DNA from: Siphonodentalium dalli
Lineage: Eukaryota; Mollusca; Scaphopoda; Gadilida; Siphonodentaliidae
Reading direction: 5' to 3'
Assembly: GCA_032622095.1 (NCBI GenBank)
Contig: CP136061.1
Location: 170,693,107 to 170,757,106, forward strand
Length of the DNA stretch: 64,000 nt
Positions within the stretch are counted from its first letter, which is position 1, and the number at the start of each line of letters is the position of its first letter. The position numbers and the translations under genes are program-made. Of the stretch, positions 63,501 to 64,000 are shown piece after piece. Under the pieces are notes generated by a model that was given only the letters and a program-made list of their open reading frames with translations, searched no databases and was not told the origin of the DNA.

Positions 63501-64000
63501 CCACCACACACATCTATAGGTATTACCACCACATACATCTATAGGTATCACCACCACAACATCTATAGGTATCCCCACCACATACATATATAGGTATCCC
63601 CACCACATACATCTATAGGTATCCCCGCCACACACATATATAGGTATCCTCACCACACACATATATAGGTATCCCCACCACATATATCTATAGGTATCAC
63701 CACCACACACATCTATAGGTATTACCACCACATACATCTATAGGTATCACCACCACATACATCTATAGGTATATATACCACATACATCTATAGGTATCCC
63801 CACCACATAAATCTATAGGTATCCCCGCCACACACATCTGTAGGTATCCTCACAGCACACATATATAGGTATCCCCACCACATACATATATAGGTATCCC
63901 CACCACACACATATATAGGTATCACCACCACAAACGTCTATATGTATCCATACCACATACATCTATAGGTAACCCCACCACATACATATATAAGTATCCC
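60550..64000 (+). repeat. 1,822-bp tandem duplication, second copy cut by window end
   Basis: Positions from about 60,550 match p+1,822 without net length change to the last base (64,000 corresponds to 62,178). Shared rare variants are the 27-bp monomers near 61,012 and 62,834, TATATATACCACATAC near 61,949 and 63,771, CACAGCACACATATATAGG near 62,029 and 63,851, and AAACGTCTATATG near 62,110 and 63,932. Differences are few, for example CCGCC at 61,158 against CCACC in the second copy, and TATATGTATCC near 61,818 against TATAGGTATCC. Part of the unit is related to the 50-51.5-kb block. Confidence 0.88.

Larger units (their letters stand above)
1..64000 (+). repeat. 25-bp satellite array filling the window
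   Basis: The monomer is CACATACATATATAGG joined to TATCCCCAC, repeated head to tail in one orientation throughout. The consensus has 9 A, 6 T, 8 C and 2 G, so it is 40% GC with a strong excess of C over G on this strand. Common variable positions are T or C at base 5, A or C at base 10, G or T at base 15 (TAGGTAT or TATGTAT), CCCC or CACC in the C run, and CCA or CCG after it. Most monomers are 25 bp; 23-, 24-, 26- and 27-bp forms occur at fixed places in the higher-order units, usually from loss or gain of a TA step or one C. The array begins and ends mid-monomer, so it extends past both edges. Scanning all of it I saw no inserted unique sequence. Such arrays are typical of eukaryotic heterochromatin; the species and locus are not identifiable here. 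Confidence 0.97.

Noticed and set aside
90-63737. Many minus-strand reading frames of 60-197 codons with a 25-residue period
   Set aside because: They follow from a 25-bp monomer with no stop on that strand. They occur in all three frames at once, end where monomers change length or gain a stop, and have no promoter, start context or family match.
1-64000. CRISPR array
   Set aside because: Repeats are directly adjacent with no unique spacers and no cas genes are present.
1-64000. TATA boxes (TATATA in each monomer)
   Set aside because: The motif recurs every 25 bp as part of the satellite; there is no gene or initiation context to support a promoter.
1-64000. NF-kB-like sites (minus-strand GGGGATACC)
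   Set aside because: The motif differs from the usual GGGRNWYYCC pattern at two positions, and its presence in every monomer follows from repetition.
1-64000. Canonical G-quadruplexes on the minus strand
   Set aside because: There is one GGGG run per 25 nt, so loops would be about 21 nt, far longer than in the canonical motif. Long-loop forms cannot be excluded but are not supported.
1-64000. Splice donors (AG followed by GTAT in each monomer)
   Set aside because: The match to a donor is minimal, repeats every 25 bp and has no exon context.
1-64000. Telomeric repeat array
   Set aside because: No run of TTAGGG-, TTTAGGG- or TTAGG-type units occurs; the TAGG in the monomer is a single chance match per 25 bp.

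Overview
All 64,000 bases are one tandem repeat. The monomer is 25 bp; on the given strand it reads CACATACATATATAGG joined directly to TATCCCCAC. It runs from the first base to the last, about 2,560 monomers, and the array is cut by both window edges. I found no unique sequence, no transposon, no RNA gene and no credible protein gene. This looks like a block of eukaryotic satellite DNA, for example pericentromeric, subtelomeric or other heterochromatin. That rests on array size, short AT-rich monomers, nested higher-order repeats (HORs) and lack of genes. The sequence does not let me name the species.

The minus strand has no stop codon in any frame of the consensus monomer, and 25 is not a multiple of 3, so long apparent reading frames with a 25-residue period appear in all three minus-strand frames. 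They are a by-product of the repeat and I have not annotated them as genes.

The content is in the higher-order structure. Region by region: (1) 1-5,040 is a distinct subfamily rich in CCCCGCC and AGTCTCC variants, with a 1,350-bp HOR. (2) About 5,040-27,800 is punctuated by 22 copies of a diagnostic variant block ('anchor', TATAACCGCC followed by ACACTCATATAT), with a ~2.6-kb HOR at 6-13 kb and a shuffled set of 1-1.5-kb modules at 13-27.8 kb. (3) About 27,800-31,370 has no anchor. (4) 31,370-32,960 holds a block duplicated at 943 bp. (5) 34,441-49,500 holds ~2.2-2.5-kb HOR units, including two 2,224-bp copies that look almost identical. (6) 50,530-54,221 holds a 1.67-kb block duplicated at 2,021 bp. 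(7) 54,221-58,900 is a subfamily marked by CCTTACC and a CpG-bearing ACGT variant. (8) 58,900-60,550 is fairly homogeneous. (9) 60,550-64,000 is an 1,822-bp tandem duplication cut by the window edge.

The pattern fits repeated unequal exchange or amplification: copies share private small deletions and junctions, which lets part of the duplication order be read. I found no sign of an undescribed enzyme, defence or mobile system. The points most worth a second look are the HOR history, a perfect 16-bp palindrome arising by a one-base change in some monomers, and the strong strand asymmetry.
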